NCBI GenBank assembly: GCA_002633025.1
Contig: NMRB01001824.1
Span: forward strand, 33,725 to 97,724
Origin: Notospermus geniculatus
Taxonomy: Eukaryota > Nemertea > Pilidiophora > Heteronemertea > Lineidae
Direction: 5' to 3'
Length of the DNA: 64,000 nucleotides
Program-made: the position numbers and the translations under genes
The notes under the pieces: model-generated
Databases searched by the model: none
What the model was told of the DNA's origin: nothing
What the model saw: only the letters and a program-made list of their open reading frames with translations
In this document: positions 10,745 to 23,200 of the stretch, piece by piece
Layout of the letters: each line of letters opens with the position of its first letter
Numbering within the stretch: position 1 is the first letter of the stretch

Positions 10745-10750
10745 TTTATT
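10745..10750 (-). promoter_or_regulatory. candidate EARS2 poly(A) signal
   Basis: AATAAA on the minus strand, about 377 bases past the EARS2 stop codon and before the inverted array. Confidence 0.4.
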
Positions 10751-11126
10751 GATGCCAATTTTACAGATTTTCATCCCCAGTGGTGAAGTATTTAAACTAT
10801 TTTACAAGAACTGAATTTCTGACCAAGTATAGAAGTATTCTGGTTGAAGTGGCTGCAATAATTATCAAAAATCACCTGGAGGTATTCTGAAGAAGTCTAC
10901 TATTTACATAAAGTTATGAACTTCAGTAAAGGTGTTGTTCAATGAGTATCCGCTGATTTCCAAAGAAAGAAGTCTTCTTGAATATGATCCCACATTGCAG
11001 AAAATCCACAACTGATGATAAGGAAGTTCTCTTCTACTTATCATATAATGTTTGTCTGACCTTTGCTGCTAAAAATAGAAACTGGGTGGTATGCTATTGC
11101 AGGGGCCTTGGCTATCGGCATTAATG

Positions 11127-11252
11127 CTACCTTCTTCCGTATGAACTCCTATTGGAAGTACATTGTCTTATGTGGTCAATCGCAAACAGCAGTCTTTCTA
11201 ACGTCACGTCTTTACCGAGGATGTCAATCATTTCTCCTACACCAGGCCCTTC
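11127..11252 (-). CDS. EARS2: EARS2 last exon
   Basis: Acceptor TTCTTTTTCAG precedes GAAGGGCCTGG. It encodes [15 protein letters not shown] and 26 more residues and stops with TAG (11127-11129). It enters in phase 0, matching the donor of the exon at 11395-11667. Confidence 0.9.
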   Translation of the reverse strand, partial: EGPGVGEMIDILGKDVTLERLLFAIDHIRQCTSNRSSYGRR

Positions 11253-14200
11253 CTGAAAAAGAAAGGTTTCAAACTGAAGAGAGACTCAGAAACTGAAGAC
11301 AGGGTGTTAAGATGTTGTGAAGTATTTTGCTTGGATACTTGGTAAACTGACTGATGGCCCGAACTAGGGAAGTACATGTAGACACCGCCCTCACCTTCAG
11401 GCCACTAAGACACAGTCGCAACATCTTCATATACACAGGAAACTTCACGCCCTCATTCTTCGTCAATTTCCGCAGTCGTTCAACGATTTCCCCATGACTA
11501 AACTCATCACTCTTCAATGTCTTTAACTCGGCGATTGTCTTATTCAAGAGGTCCACAGAATTCACCTCCCCTATTCTACCGTCAGTGACATCAAGAGAAA
11601 CAGGGTGTCCCCACAGGAAGAGGTAGTTTGGATGTGAGAAGAGCTCATCTAGTTTATGGATTCGATCCTGAAATAATAAAATGTGGACCCACATCAAAAT
11701 AAGGAGGTTTCGAGGTAAAGCTATTGAACAAAGATCAGCGACGGTTGAAAAGAAGTATTTGTGAATTGAATCAGACACTTGCAGAGTGCTAAAGGCACCG
11801 CTCCACGCGAGTGTTTTCTTGTGAAAGTCAGATCTGAAATGGCAATTCTTGGTTTTCGTTAAGACCTGTAAATGATCAACCAATGACACAAACGACTGCC
11901 TTTAGTTTCTCTTGAGCTAGTCGTAGATGGCGGGCCATCTTCAGCAAGAAACACTTTGAGAAGTGGGGCCCTAGAGACAATTCTCAAATTGACGTAAACG
12001 AGAAAGATCTGTGCACTTCCGCTGAAATTACAACCACAACCTCGGTGTGAAACTGAATGACGAGACGCTGAGAACCCCACAACAGTGACTTCGAAGACGT
12101 TGCGTCAGAATTGACCACTGCTGAATCATGGATTGCATCACGTCAGCTAGTTTCAGATCGAGGTTCTGGTTGAGATTTCGGCGGAAGTGCACAAATCTGC
12201 GAATTCGAGAATCGTCTATTGATGAACTTAAAATATGATTATGATGATTAATATTTTGAATTCAGCCCGATTTCTGCTCATACTGTCAATAATATCACAG
12301 GTAGAAAGTTCCATCGTCACTTGTGATTGGTGAGAACATGGTCTAGCCTGAAGGGATACCTCAATCATTACCATGCAAGTACTGCAGTACGGGGTACACC
12401 CATCACTTCAATCAACTGCAAAATGCCCACTCCACATTTTTCGACATTCACCACTCATTTCGATTTCAGTTTCCAGCTTTTTCATGATTTTTTTACACCA
12501 CATCATGTACTAGTCATTACGACCCTTCAGACTACGGTAACCCTACATTGAGAACTCAAGCGTAAGACATTTTATTGACCCGTCCGACAATACCACTTTA
12601 TTGGTTCGCATGTTATCCTGACCAAAGATGACGCCGCACGACAACAACTCAAGGGTTTCTCCAGGAAGACCACACCCCATTCCCGATAAAAATCAATCCG
12701 TCAAGTAGCGAGCAGACGTCTCGGGAGTCAGGTAGGGAAAGCAGCAGTTGCTGGAAGACGGCGTTTGCAAAACATGAGAAGTTACGTGGAATAGCAAGGT
12801 GACACTGACACCTACGTCTTCATGGTGTGTAATTCTGGTTCAGACCCTTTCCTTCAACACTGAACAGGTGCTGGAGTTGTCTACCGTGATTTCAATGTGA
12901 CATTACCAAGTTTATCACCCACGCATTTAAGAAATATCATTTGTGAAGGCCCACTCTTTCCTCAGTAAGGAATATACTAAGAGATTCCAAGGACTCGACT
13001 CCAAACAAAGTTTAACGCCTACTTCATCATGGATTTTAAATCTGGTTATGTCAACCTTTTCCTTCAACTTGGGACTTGTGCCAGGATTATCTAACGAGAT
13101 TTCAAGGGGACACTATTCTAAACTTGGCAAGGCTTGCATTGCTTCATAAGGTGGACTTGTATTCAGAATCTGTTGTTTATTCATGGCAATTTTCGTCAAA
13201 ATCAGAAACATTTCAGGATGAAACTTGTGTCACTTCCACATCCTTTCCCAAGTTCAGGTCCCGGTTGCACAAAACTCATGTTAGCGCAAACTTGGTGTTA
13301 GCACTAACTTTATGTTAAATGACGTAAAAAGACAGTGGATTTTTACGTCATTTAACATCAAGTTAGCGCGAACACCAAGTTAATAGCGCTGTCATGAGTT
13401 TTGTGCAACCCAGCCCTGAATGGAGGACTGCTTCATTTTTCAACAGTTCAGTGTGATTTCAAGTAGCTCAAGTGATCTTCAATCAAAAACATTCAACGAC
13501 CTATTGCATATAACGCACGGCAGCTTAACCATGTTGACCTTGGCTACAATCGCAATCCTTCTTTTGTCAACATCTCAAATTCGGTCCGAGGACGTGAATA
13601 AAAATTTACCGCTCCATTGTCATTATGTCAACGATGACGTGACGTACATGAAGTGCATAGATATTGAGATTGAAGTCTATGAGATCATGAATCAGATTCG
13701 AAAAATCCCCTTAGAGGAACGGGCAAGGGTAAGACATTTCAATATGTTCGACATTGATATGCCAGCAATTCGCGCACGTTCATTCGACATGTTCCCAAAC
13801 TTGACGAAATTGTCGTTATATCACCTGCGGACATACGCCTGTGACGCCAAAGCTCTTCAAGGCCTACCGAAATTGGAGGAGCTGTATTTCGCACCGGGAA
13901 TTGGCGAAATGTTCCATCTTAAAGGCCTATTTGCAAACCTAAATCTGAAATGGTTGCAGTTTGGAATTGATTTCTACGGTGTGGAATCAATGGAGCCGAT
14001 CTTTAACGACATAAAAAAATATGAATTGGAGTACTTCAAAATGAAACGATGTCGAATTTCATGGGCGAATCTGACGGAATGTTTCCAAGGTGAATATCTA
14101 AAAACACTGATACTGGACAGTGTCAACTACCTCTTCGATAACTACCCCCACCCAATCGACAAAAAATCATATTTTCAAACATTCACCAATCTCGAAACAC

Positions 14201-17200
14201 TGGTGTTGTCTAAAAACAGGATCACGGAGATCACCGACGGAGCATTTGGATCGCAAACGAAGTTGAAAACGCTTGATTTAAAGTGGAACTGGTTGAGGAA
14301 GGTCACCCCAGGGATGCTCCAGGGGTTAGACCAGCTCACAAAACTGGACTTGTCCTGGAATCTTATCACAATCATTGCCGTCGAGGATTTTGGCAACGCA
14401 TGGTACACGGAACCAGTCTTAAAGGTGAACCTTATGAGTAACCCGTTCGAGTGCGGATGTACAATGATCGAGAATGCCAAGGAATTCAACAACACTGGAT
14501 ATCAACTGATTATGCAGAATTTCCGTTGTGCTGGGCCACGGCCTTTGAGATGTAAGTACTATTTTAAATTTAGTTCACTTTTCTCCTGGCCAAACATGCC
14601 AAAAGTGGAGGGGTGCTTGACATGCTAGATTTGTCACCCACAGCTGGGTATCCGCAGTCCGTTCATCAACTACCGGTAGTCAGAAAACGGAAATAAAATT
14701 CTAACTGACAAATATAAAGTCGTTGACAAAAGTCTGACTCCTCCTGTTTGCACAGGGTACTGTAAAGCAAGATAATTTCGCGGCTGGAAATTTTCGCGAA
14801 TCAAGAATTATAGACATATTCGCGGCAAGATATTTTCGCGAGTCTCTGCCATTTTTTTCATTTTTTTTTCACGGACCGTATTTATCACTTGCCTGTACTC
14901 ATATTCGCGACAGGAAATTTTCGCGACTCATACACTCTCGCGAAATTCGCGAAAATTCCCTGCACGCGAAATTTTCCTGCTTTACAGTATTTCAGAGCTA
15001 CATTTGGGATTCAGCTCAGTCTTTTCTCAAATCTAGTGTGGAAAAGTGCCAGCCTGAAGAAGACTCCGGTTGGGGTCGAAAGTTTGCTAAGTCCTGGAAG
15101 TTGACTTCTTGATATTTACCACTTTGTGTGTCAATTTTTGTGTTTTCTTCTTTGGACAAAAGTCACAACGACAAACCCTAATTTTTACCCAAGGTCCCTA
15201 AGTTACAATTGAACTAATTTAATAGCCTCTCCAAACCAATGACCCCTCACGCACCCGTCATTCTTGCTCCACGCTACTCCAAATCCTCCCAAATCCCGCC
15301 GGAATGGCCGGTCAGAACTGTATCACCACTTGCTAGGAACGTCATGGAGTCCCCCGCCTGGCTTAAGGTCAATCTATAGTCATTGGGTTTTCCCCCAGAC
15401 AAGCGCATTCCAAGCGACCCACTGGCGTGTAACTGAATGAATCATAATGAATAATAATTGCCTCAACTCTGTTCGCCAATTTTAGGCCGCGTTAGCCCTC
15501 AAATAGATTTTATTGTTGTCAGTCAATTAGACGCCTTGGCATTCAATGGTCCGCTGATTTGCCCACATAATATTTGGAAACGCACTATAGTGAACGTGTG
15601 TTACAAATAGTAAACAAACCCACGTGAAGAATAAAGTTTCAAAATTGTGAGCAGTTTTTCTGCCACTTTTATAAACATTTTTTAAACTTTGAAAACGGAA
15701 GTGTGTTGTTCACCAAATGGAGCTTGTCCGTATAACAGCCGATTCTGGGTTTTTGAAGTAGATGTCCGCGAAATTCACGAAACGGAGAAAATTTTGTGGA
15801 GTAAAACCCAAACTTTGTTAATTATAAGCTTAATTAGCATATTTTTTAAAAATCTGCGGTTATACCGACATGCGCTAGGTATGGCTGCGTCTTTTCCAAC
15901 AGAGTTTGCTTCGATGCGACATAGCATGTTGACGTAAAATTGCTCAAGGATTTTTTTTCGGCCTTTCCAACAAAGTCATCTTTCTGGGCAATCCGGAAAT
16001 AGGATCCAGTTATTTAGGGTGAAAGTTCACTTAGATGCTTCGTACCTAACGTACCGTACCAGAAATGTTTTTGTAATCATTGTTATCAATGAATTATCAC
16101 GAGTTTAAGTTGGGCAGTTCGGCGGCACCCAACGGGTATAGATCGACCTTAACAAGCTTGTCACGTGACTGGCAACATTGGATCGGTAATTTATGCGCCG
16201 TGCTACAATTTGTTCACTGTCATGACTGTACAATAGGCTGATATGTGTCTCATTGAAGCACAACGCCACCAAAAACCACTAATCAAACCCTTCGTTGGCC
16301 GCTTTGTGGTAGCTGGGAGGGCCTCTGATAAGCCAACACAACCCGAGGATCGGGGAGATGTGATGAAGAGGGTACCGATACTGGGGATAAATCGGCAGAT
16401 ATGCTGCTGGCACCACCACCGAAAAAAACAACTTCGAAGTTTGAACACTTTTATTCGACTAAGATGACTGGGAAATGACAAAAAAATTTCCATAATAGTA
16501 GTCGCATGATTTACATTATATAACTAAGAGCTGAGGAAACCGAGCATAGTTCCTGCTCGCAAGAGATTTCTTCAAACTGGTTCTTTTCAGATAAAAGCAT
16601 AACAGACCCTGCAACAATTGAGAGCAACCTGACGACCGAATGTGGGTCATTCCATGCCAAGTCACCTAGAGGTGTACACCAGTCCCCCTCAGATTTTGCT
16701 GAAAAAATTACTAAAAATTCTATAGGGTGTTTAAGCAACAAATCCAAAATTTTAGGTGTTTTCGGTGAACGGTTTTTGAATTATGGCACTTTGAACATCG
16801 GGTAACACCCCACTATTTGTGACCCAAAATGCACAACTCTCATCCTGAAGCGTTTCTGAGCACTCATAACTTCCTAGTCAGTAGAGACACAGATCTGAGT
16901 TTGGCTAGGGTAGGGTATTCTAGCCCAGATTTTCAGAATATGCTATCAGAAAGGAGAAATAATGTCCCCTTTTCAAGATACAGTCGAATCAAAATTGAAT
17001 TTTGAACGAACCCTTTTTCTTTTTCCCATTTTTCAAACGCTCCCTGATCAACATCTGCTGTCAAAAGGCTATAAAAGCATTTTATTCATAATATATGAGG
17101 AACTGAGTTGCTGCAGAAGCAGTTTTGGCATGATCGGAGCCATAATTATTATTCTAGGCGGGCCCAAAGTTGGTACCGGATGAAAAGATGCCATTTTGAC

Positions 17201-20200
17201 CCTCTTATTTGGGTGGCTGGGAAACCATGTAGACAGTTGAAAAATCTAATGAAATTCCTCCAAGGCGAAGATACGTATATTATCTACTTATGGTAAAAAA
17301 ATTAAAGGCCTTATAAGTTTCTTTCCATATAAACTTAATTTTTAAATATAGCAATTTCTAATGGAAAACAGTGTTAGGGGCACAGTCCTGCCACCTATTG
17401 TTGTGGCAATGTACCAACTTCATGTGTGGATTTAGAGATGGCAGCACTGTCCCCCTAACACTAAATTCCATTAGAAATTGACATATTTTAAAAAATTAAG
17501 TTTATATGGAACGGAACTTATAAGGCCCTTAATTTTTTTATCATAAGTAGTTAATATATGTATCTTTGTCTGGGAAGAGTTTCATTAAATTTTTCAACTG
17601 TCTACATGGTTTCCCAGCCACCCAAATAAGGGGGTCAAAATGGCATCTTTTCATCCGGTACCAACTTCGGACCCTCCTAGAATAATAATTATGGCTCCGA
17701 TCAAGCCAATATTGCTTCTGCCGAGAGTCCATTCCTCATATATTGTGAATAAATTGCTTTTATAGCCTTTTGACAACTGATGTTGATCAGGGAGCGTTTG
17801 AAAAATGGGAAAAAAGAAAATGGGTTCGTTCAAAATTCAATTTTGATTCGACTGTATCTTGAAAAGGGGACATTATTTCTCCTTTCTGATAGCATATTCT
17901 GAAAAGCTGGGCTAGAATACCCTACCCTAACCAAACTCAGATCTGTATCTCAACAAAGTAGGAAGTTATGAGCGCTCAAAAACGCTTCAGAATGAGAATT
18001 GTACATTTGGGGTCGCAAATAGTGGGATGTTACCAATGTTCAAAGTGCCGTAACTCAAAAACCGTTCAATGAAAACACCTAAAATTTTGGATTTCTTGCT
18101 TAAACACCCTATAGTATTTTTAGTAATTTTTTCAGGAAAATCTGAGGGGGGTTGGTGTAAAATTCCCAAAATTTTAGGTGATTTGGCATGGAATGACCCA
18201 TGTGCCAAACCCGTCATGATGAATTGCTGCCCGAACAAGAACACAATCAAAGCATCATGGGACAACGAGAATGAGGTAGAAATAAAGTGTACCGCGACGG
18301 GAATCCCGGCACCGAAAATCTTGTGCGAGCCGATTTCCGGAAATCCAATGCCGCATGACAACGGTTTATACTGGGAGGTGCAGGCCAAGGATTCGTTCAC
18401 GTCACGAGTGTTCCACGCCATGAAGAAGGAGTCAGGAAAAGTGCGATGTACGGCGGTGAATCCGTACGGTTCGGTGACCAAGGAGTGTGCGATTGTCGTT
18501 GAAAATGATTGGAATGCTGGTCAAAGTATCACAGTTTGTGTGGCCAGTTTAGTTGTAACATTATCAATAGCTTTACTCTTGAACAATGCCCTGTAATTCA
18601 AGCACCTACAGTACAGGTCACAATTGACATCCCTACGGCTTCTCATAAGTTACTCCTAAGTTACGCATAACTCACGGCTTTGGTTTCACGTAACTCACTG
18701 CATAACTCCCCAAAATCGCGTAACTCGCCTCGTAAATCACTGCGTAGCTAGCGAAATTCGCGTAACTCACCTCGTAAGTTGGTGCGTAACTTACGCGAAT
18801 TTAGGGATGTCAATTGTGACCTGTACTGTAAACACTGACTAACACAAACTTATGTCATGAGATCAAGCCACGTGGGATCACCTCATTGACATGCATGGAA
18901 CTGAACTGGTGGAGCATCTAATGTGGGCTAGATGGAAACCTCAGTCCTCACATTTGGAGAAGGGCCACCCTCTGAGTAAACGCACGATGTAAAATGCACT
19001 AGCACATGTACAGTAATGTACAATGGGTGACTTCAAAGTTGGTGTTAACACGGTGTTTACAATGCATTAAAGCATTGTAAACACTGTGTTAACACCAACT
19101 TTGAAATCACCCAATCTTTAGACATGTCTCTCCCTGCACACAGATACACATGAACAGTGAGCTACATGATGCATTTATGAGGCCATCTGCTTGGATTTTC
19201 CAATCAGAGCATGAACACGGTGAAAAATCAAATGACTCGCGATTTGAAACGCTTCATAATGCTGCAGTCTTTCAATTTTGTTAATTTTGAGAAAGATTAT
19301 TTGATTTCCAGATACAAAGCAGAAAATGATTGAATGCTGATGATTACGCTTGCGAAATAAATTCCTAATGTTGTGAGACACAGTATCATGTCATTCATTA
19401 CTCAGCGATTCCTTCAACATGCTTACATATTAAAGAAATTTTTCAGCAGATTTGGCTCAGAAACTTGGCAATGGAAAATGCCGGGTAATGACATTGCCGG
19501 TGTCTTGAGTATGGATATGAGGCTATCAACTCACATCAGAAGGCTGAGCGGCCGTTCAACCATGACAAAAATTTTCGAAGGTCGAAAAATCCAGATGACG
19601 GCATTCTAAGGGACTTCTGATGTTATTCAAAGGGAGTGAGGAGATAATTGATCTTCTAAAGTGGATAAAACGACCAATTTGTTATAGAGGAGCCTTTTAG
19701 CGCCACTATAGACCGTTCTCAAATTGACGTAAACGACAAAGATCTGCGTACTTCCGCCGAAATCTCAACCACAACCTCGGTCTGAAACTGAATGACGTAA
19801 CGTAGACAACCACACGACAGTGACGTCGAAGACGTTGCATCCGAATCAACCATTGCTGAATCATGGATGGCGTCACGTCAGCCGGTTTCAGATCAAGATT
19901 GTGGTTGAGATTTTGGCGGAAGTGCGCAGATCTGCAAATTTGAGAATCGTCTATTGCCTGTCAGCAATTTCCCCAACACCACCATTGCTAATAGAGAGGG
20001 CGCAAGAACATGGTTGCCACAGCAATCACAACAACACATTTAATGACTTTTAATGCCTTTTTAATGCCACGTCTAGGCATAATTTAATGCCAATTCACAA
20101 CATTTTTGGGCTTCATATTCATTCAAATTGCACATCTGAGTCAAAGATAACAAAACGTTTTTATGGTTCCCGATCATCAAGATCGGGAACCATATTGTTT

Positions 20201-23200
20201 TTGGTCATGGTGTCTGTGTGTGTGTGTGTATCTGTGTGTGTGTGTATCTGTGTGTGTGTCCGTCTGTCACGCCTTCATATCTTATCTCCTTCAACAGCTA
20301 CAGTCCTGGTAACACATCCTACCCCTAGGTTTGTCAACCTGGGCAATCCAATGAGCTCATCATTTTCAACATCAGATGCCTCCATCATGATGTAATCAAC
20401 ATATCAGACATGATATTTTGTCCGTCACGCTTTTATCTGATGCCATAACTCAGCTCCTTTAACACCTAGAGCAACAGAAACAAGTCCTACCCTTAGGTTT
20501 TCATACCCTAGGAATCGAATGGACTGATTACTTTTGATCTGAGATGTAGGGGTCATGGTGATATTGATATCACAAATTTGATATTTTGAGATAACTTGCC
20601 ATATTGTCAANNNNNNNNNNNNNNNNNNNNNNNNNNNNNNNNNNNNNNNNNNNNNNNNNNNNNNNNNNCAGATGTCTTATCAGCTGGCTGTCAATCACAC
20701 TTCCTTTGATGATGGTTTGCAGAGTTTACCGAGGTCACTGTGTGTAATGTTGCTTCGCTGGTCTAGCCCATCTTTACTCAAAATTTGGTTATCAAGCTGT
20801 GTAATACATAAAATTTCTATACCTGTCTTTGATGAAAGTGGGAAACCGCATCCTGACTATACACTGCATTAGGCCTACACCCTTGGGCGTCATGTTCCCT
20901 GTAGGCCTACTGGGGAAGTCTAACTATAGGCGAAGGCAATGGTTGTCAAGGGAATCGAAAGCCTTGTGGCCTATGCTGACTTACATGACTTATATGTCTT
21001 GTTGAAAACACTTTACAACAACGTTACTGTCAAATAACTGGCAACAAACGCACTCAGGGTGCGAAAATTATTAAAGGGACCAAAAATTGGTGATCAGAAC
21101 AGTGATTCGAATGGGACTCTGGGATTGCAAGGCGGGCGCTGTAAGCAGTAGGCCTTCACAGATGTAAAGTACCAGTGTGTTCCTGTCCCTCAGCAGTATT
21201 TCCCCTCATTCTGAGGGAGTTAGTGTGAAATGAGAGTGACTAATTTCACTGGGTAATGATCATCCCGTCGCTGTCCATACGTCTAAAAAACTACAAAACT
21301 TCACAATGTTGGCAAAATGTAAACGCCAACAGGCTCCCTAACGTTGTAATTCTTACACCATCTGATTTTATAACTGACCAGGCATTCGTCTGCGAGCTGT
21401 TTCTCTTCTCATACACTTGTCAAACACTTAAGATGCATCATGGGATAGGCCGGTATTGAGAGTGGAAATCCACACATCACTCTTTAATTACACATTATGC
21501 AATCCCAGGCAATCACATCCGTGGTAGATAAACTGCAGAAGTATCAAATTAAAATGACTGACAGCTAGGTGATAAACAGCCTCGTAGTGATGGATTGTTT
21601 TCGTACAACTTGTGGGGTATCAGGTAGTCGCAAATCGTACTATTTTGGCCGGCCAGACAAGAATGACAGAGTAGACGATTACCGTGGAACTTACTGGTAC
21701 AGGATAAGACGGAAAATGTGTGAATAAAAATTTAGACGGTTTTTGTGCTAGTTGTTGCAAAGGGATAGTACGTTTTGGCCAAATGGCTGAAAAGTAGTAC
21801 GATTTTTTCTCACTGTGTTACCTAGTACCTTTTTACCGGTACCTTTTTTACCGTACCTTTTTATCTGACCTCTATCAACGTGCCTTGATCTCTATCAATG
21901 TACCATTCATGTACCGGTAGAAGCACCTGTACTATCGGGAACCATTCGACATTTACAATGTCATCTTGTTGAACTTCCTTTATTGTTGTTGACATGATTG
22001 AGTGCAAGCCAAGCACTAAGTCAACCTACCGGGTACCTGCTCAGGGATGCATGATTGCCCTGCAGTGCAATCATTGCTCTGTCACCCATTGCTGAAATCA
22101 CTAATTGGCTTGGTCTAAAAGTGATTAGGCCTAAGGGCCTAACAGCGCGCTTGAGCAATGCTGTTTTGACACAACACCTACTATAGGCCTAATTTAAGAC
22201 CTTTTTAATGCCTCTGTTTGCTTTGCAGTAAAAATAATGCCTTTTTAATGCCTTAAAAAAGCACAAAATGGAGATAATGACTTTTAATGCTTTTTAATGC
22301 CCTGTGGCAACCATGAAGAAACATTGATACAAATACACGTAAACACTTTCTCCACGCCTGGTTTACCCTGCCAATCTATCTTTCATTGTTTATTTCACAC
22401 CCGAGTGCCCGGTGGTCGATTACTTTCACGCCATATCGACTTTGTTGATTTCTCTGTTGAGCCACACCCATTCTGAGAAAGTCACAACAGAAATCAGCGA
22501 GCACTTTCCTAAACAACTCATTTCTTCATACTGACATGCAAATTAGCAATGATTGTAACTGACATGCAAATTACCGATTTGTTATTACCGGTAAGTGGAA
22601 AGCGGTGAAGCAGGAAGATACAGTGGATGGATAAGTCAGGTGATGATATGATGGAAAATCGATGCTTACCTTAGACCAGTCGAGAATCTTTTCAATAAAA
22701 CTTCTTTTCAGGATAGCATGGACATCGGAAATCCCAAGCCTGAAGAGGAGGAAATCGTGAAGGGTAAAAATACTTAATTTTGATTGCCTGAGTACAAATG
22801 TGACCCGTTACAACAAAACCCGTATTAAGTCCGTCACACAAGATATGAATCCGGATGAACCAAAATAACTCCAGGATAAAGGAAGAAATGTAATCACTCA
22901 TGGCCGTATTTACGAAGCGTGATTAGGTCAACATGCATGTAAATTCATAGATATTCGGTTAAGGGCCTACAAAACCATTGTTTTGCTGCCTTGTACGCTG
23001 CTTGATCGGCAGCGTTTACCCGCAGGATAATCACCCGTGGTTAACTTTCCTTTGTCTAGTTGCAGGAGGACAAAAGAAAAATTTGAACAACCTACAGGCC
23101 TTGTTTAGAGTCATTCAACTCTTTTCTTCGATCCTCCTGCACGTAAATGCAGGAATGTTAACCACGTGCGGTTATCCTGTGGGTAAACGCTGCCGATCAA

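Larger units (their letters stand above)
3990..11126. other. intergenic, no gene recognised
   Basis: This stretch is packed with the repeats listed individually (4383-4632, 5623-6011, 6756-7037, 7760-7830, 8009-8167, 8268-8532, 8634-8750, 8802-9023, 9104-9818, 10084-10665). A single ambiguous base is at 4379. The short ORFs here lack conserved motifs or splice context. Between 4640 and 5620, and between 7040 and 7760, I see nothing identifiable. Confidence 0.6.
20004..22320. mobile_element. 2.3-kb hAT-like element with 5-bp duplication
   Basis: The body is 20009-22315. Termini CATGGTTGCCACAG and CTGTGGCAACCATG. AAGAA is at 20004-20008 and 22316-22320. Subterminal TTTTTAATGCC repeats occur near both ends (20040-20095 and 22205-22310). 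It contains the N gap, a GT microsatellite and a small hairpin (ATGGTTCCCGATC..GATCGGGAACCAT). No transposase was recognised, partly because of the gap. Confidence 0.75.

Noticed and set aside
16511-16747. Minus-strand ORF across the LRR-Ig exon
   Set aside because: It spans the junction of the exon and the element and is antisense to coding sequence; it has no independent support.
18069-18176. Upstream extension of the LRR-Ig second exon (open frame from 18069)
   Set aside because: This sequence is the mirror of 16670-16790 in the other arm of the foldback element, so the open frame belongs to the transposon, not to the gene.
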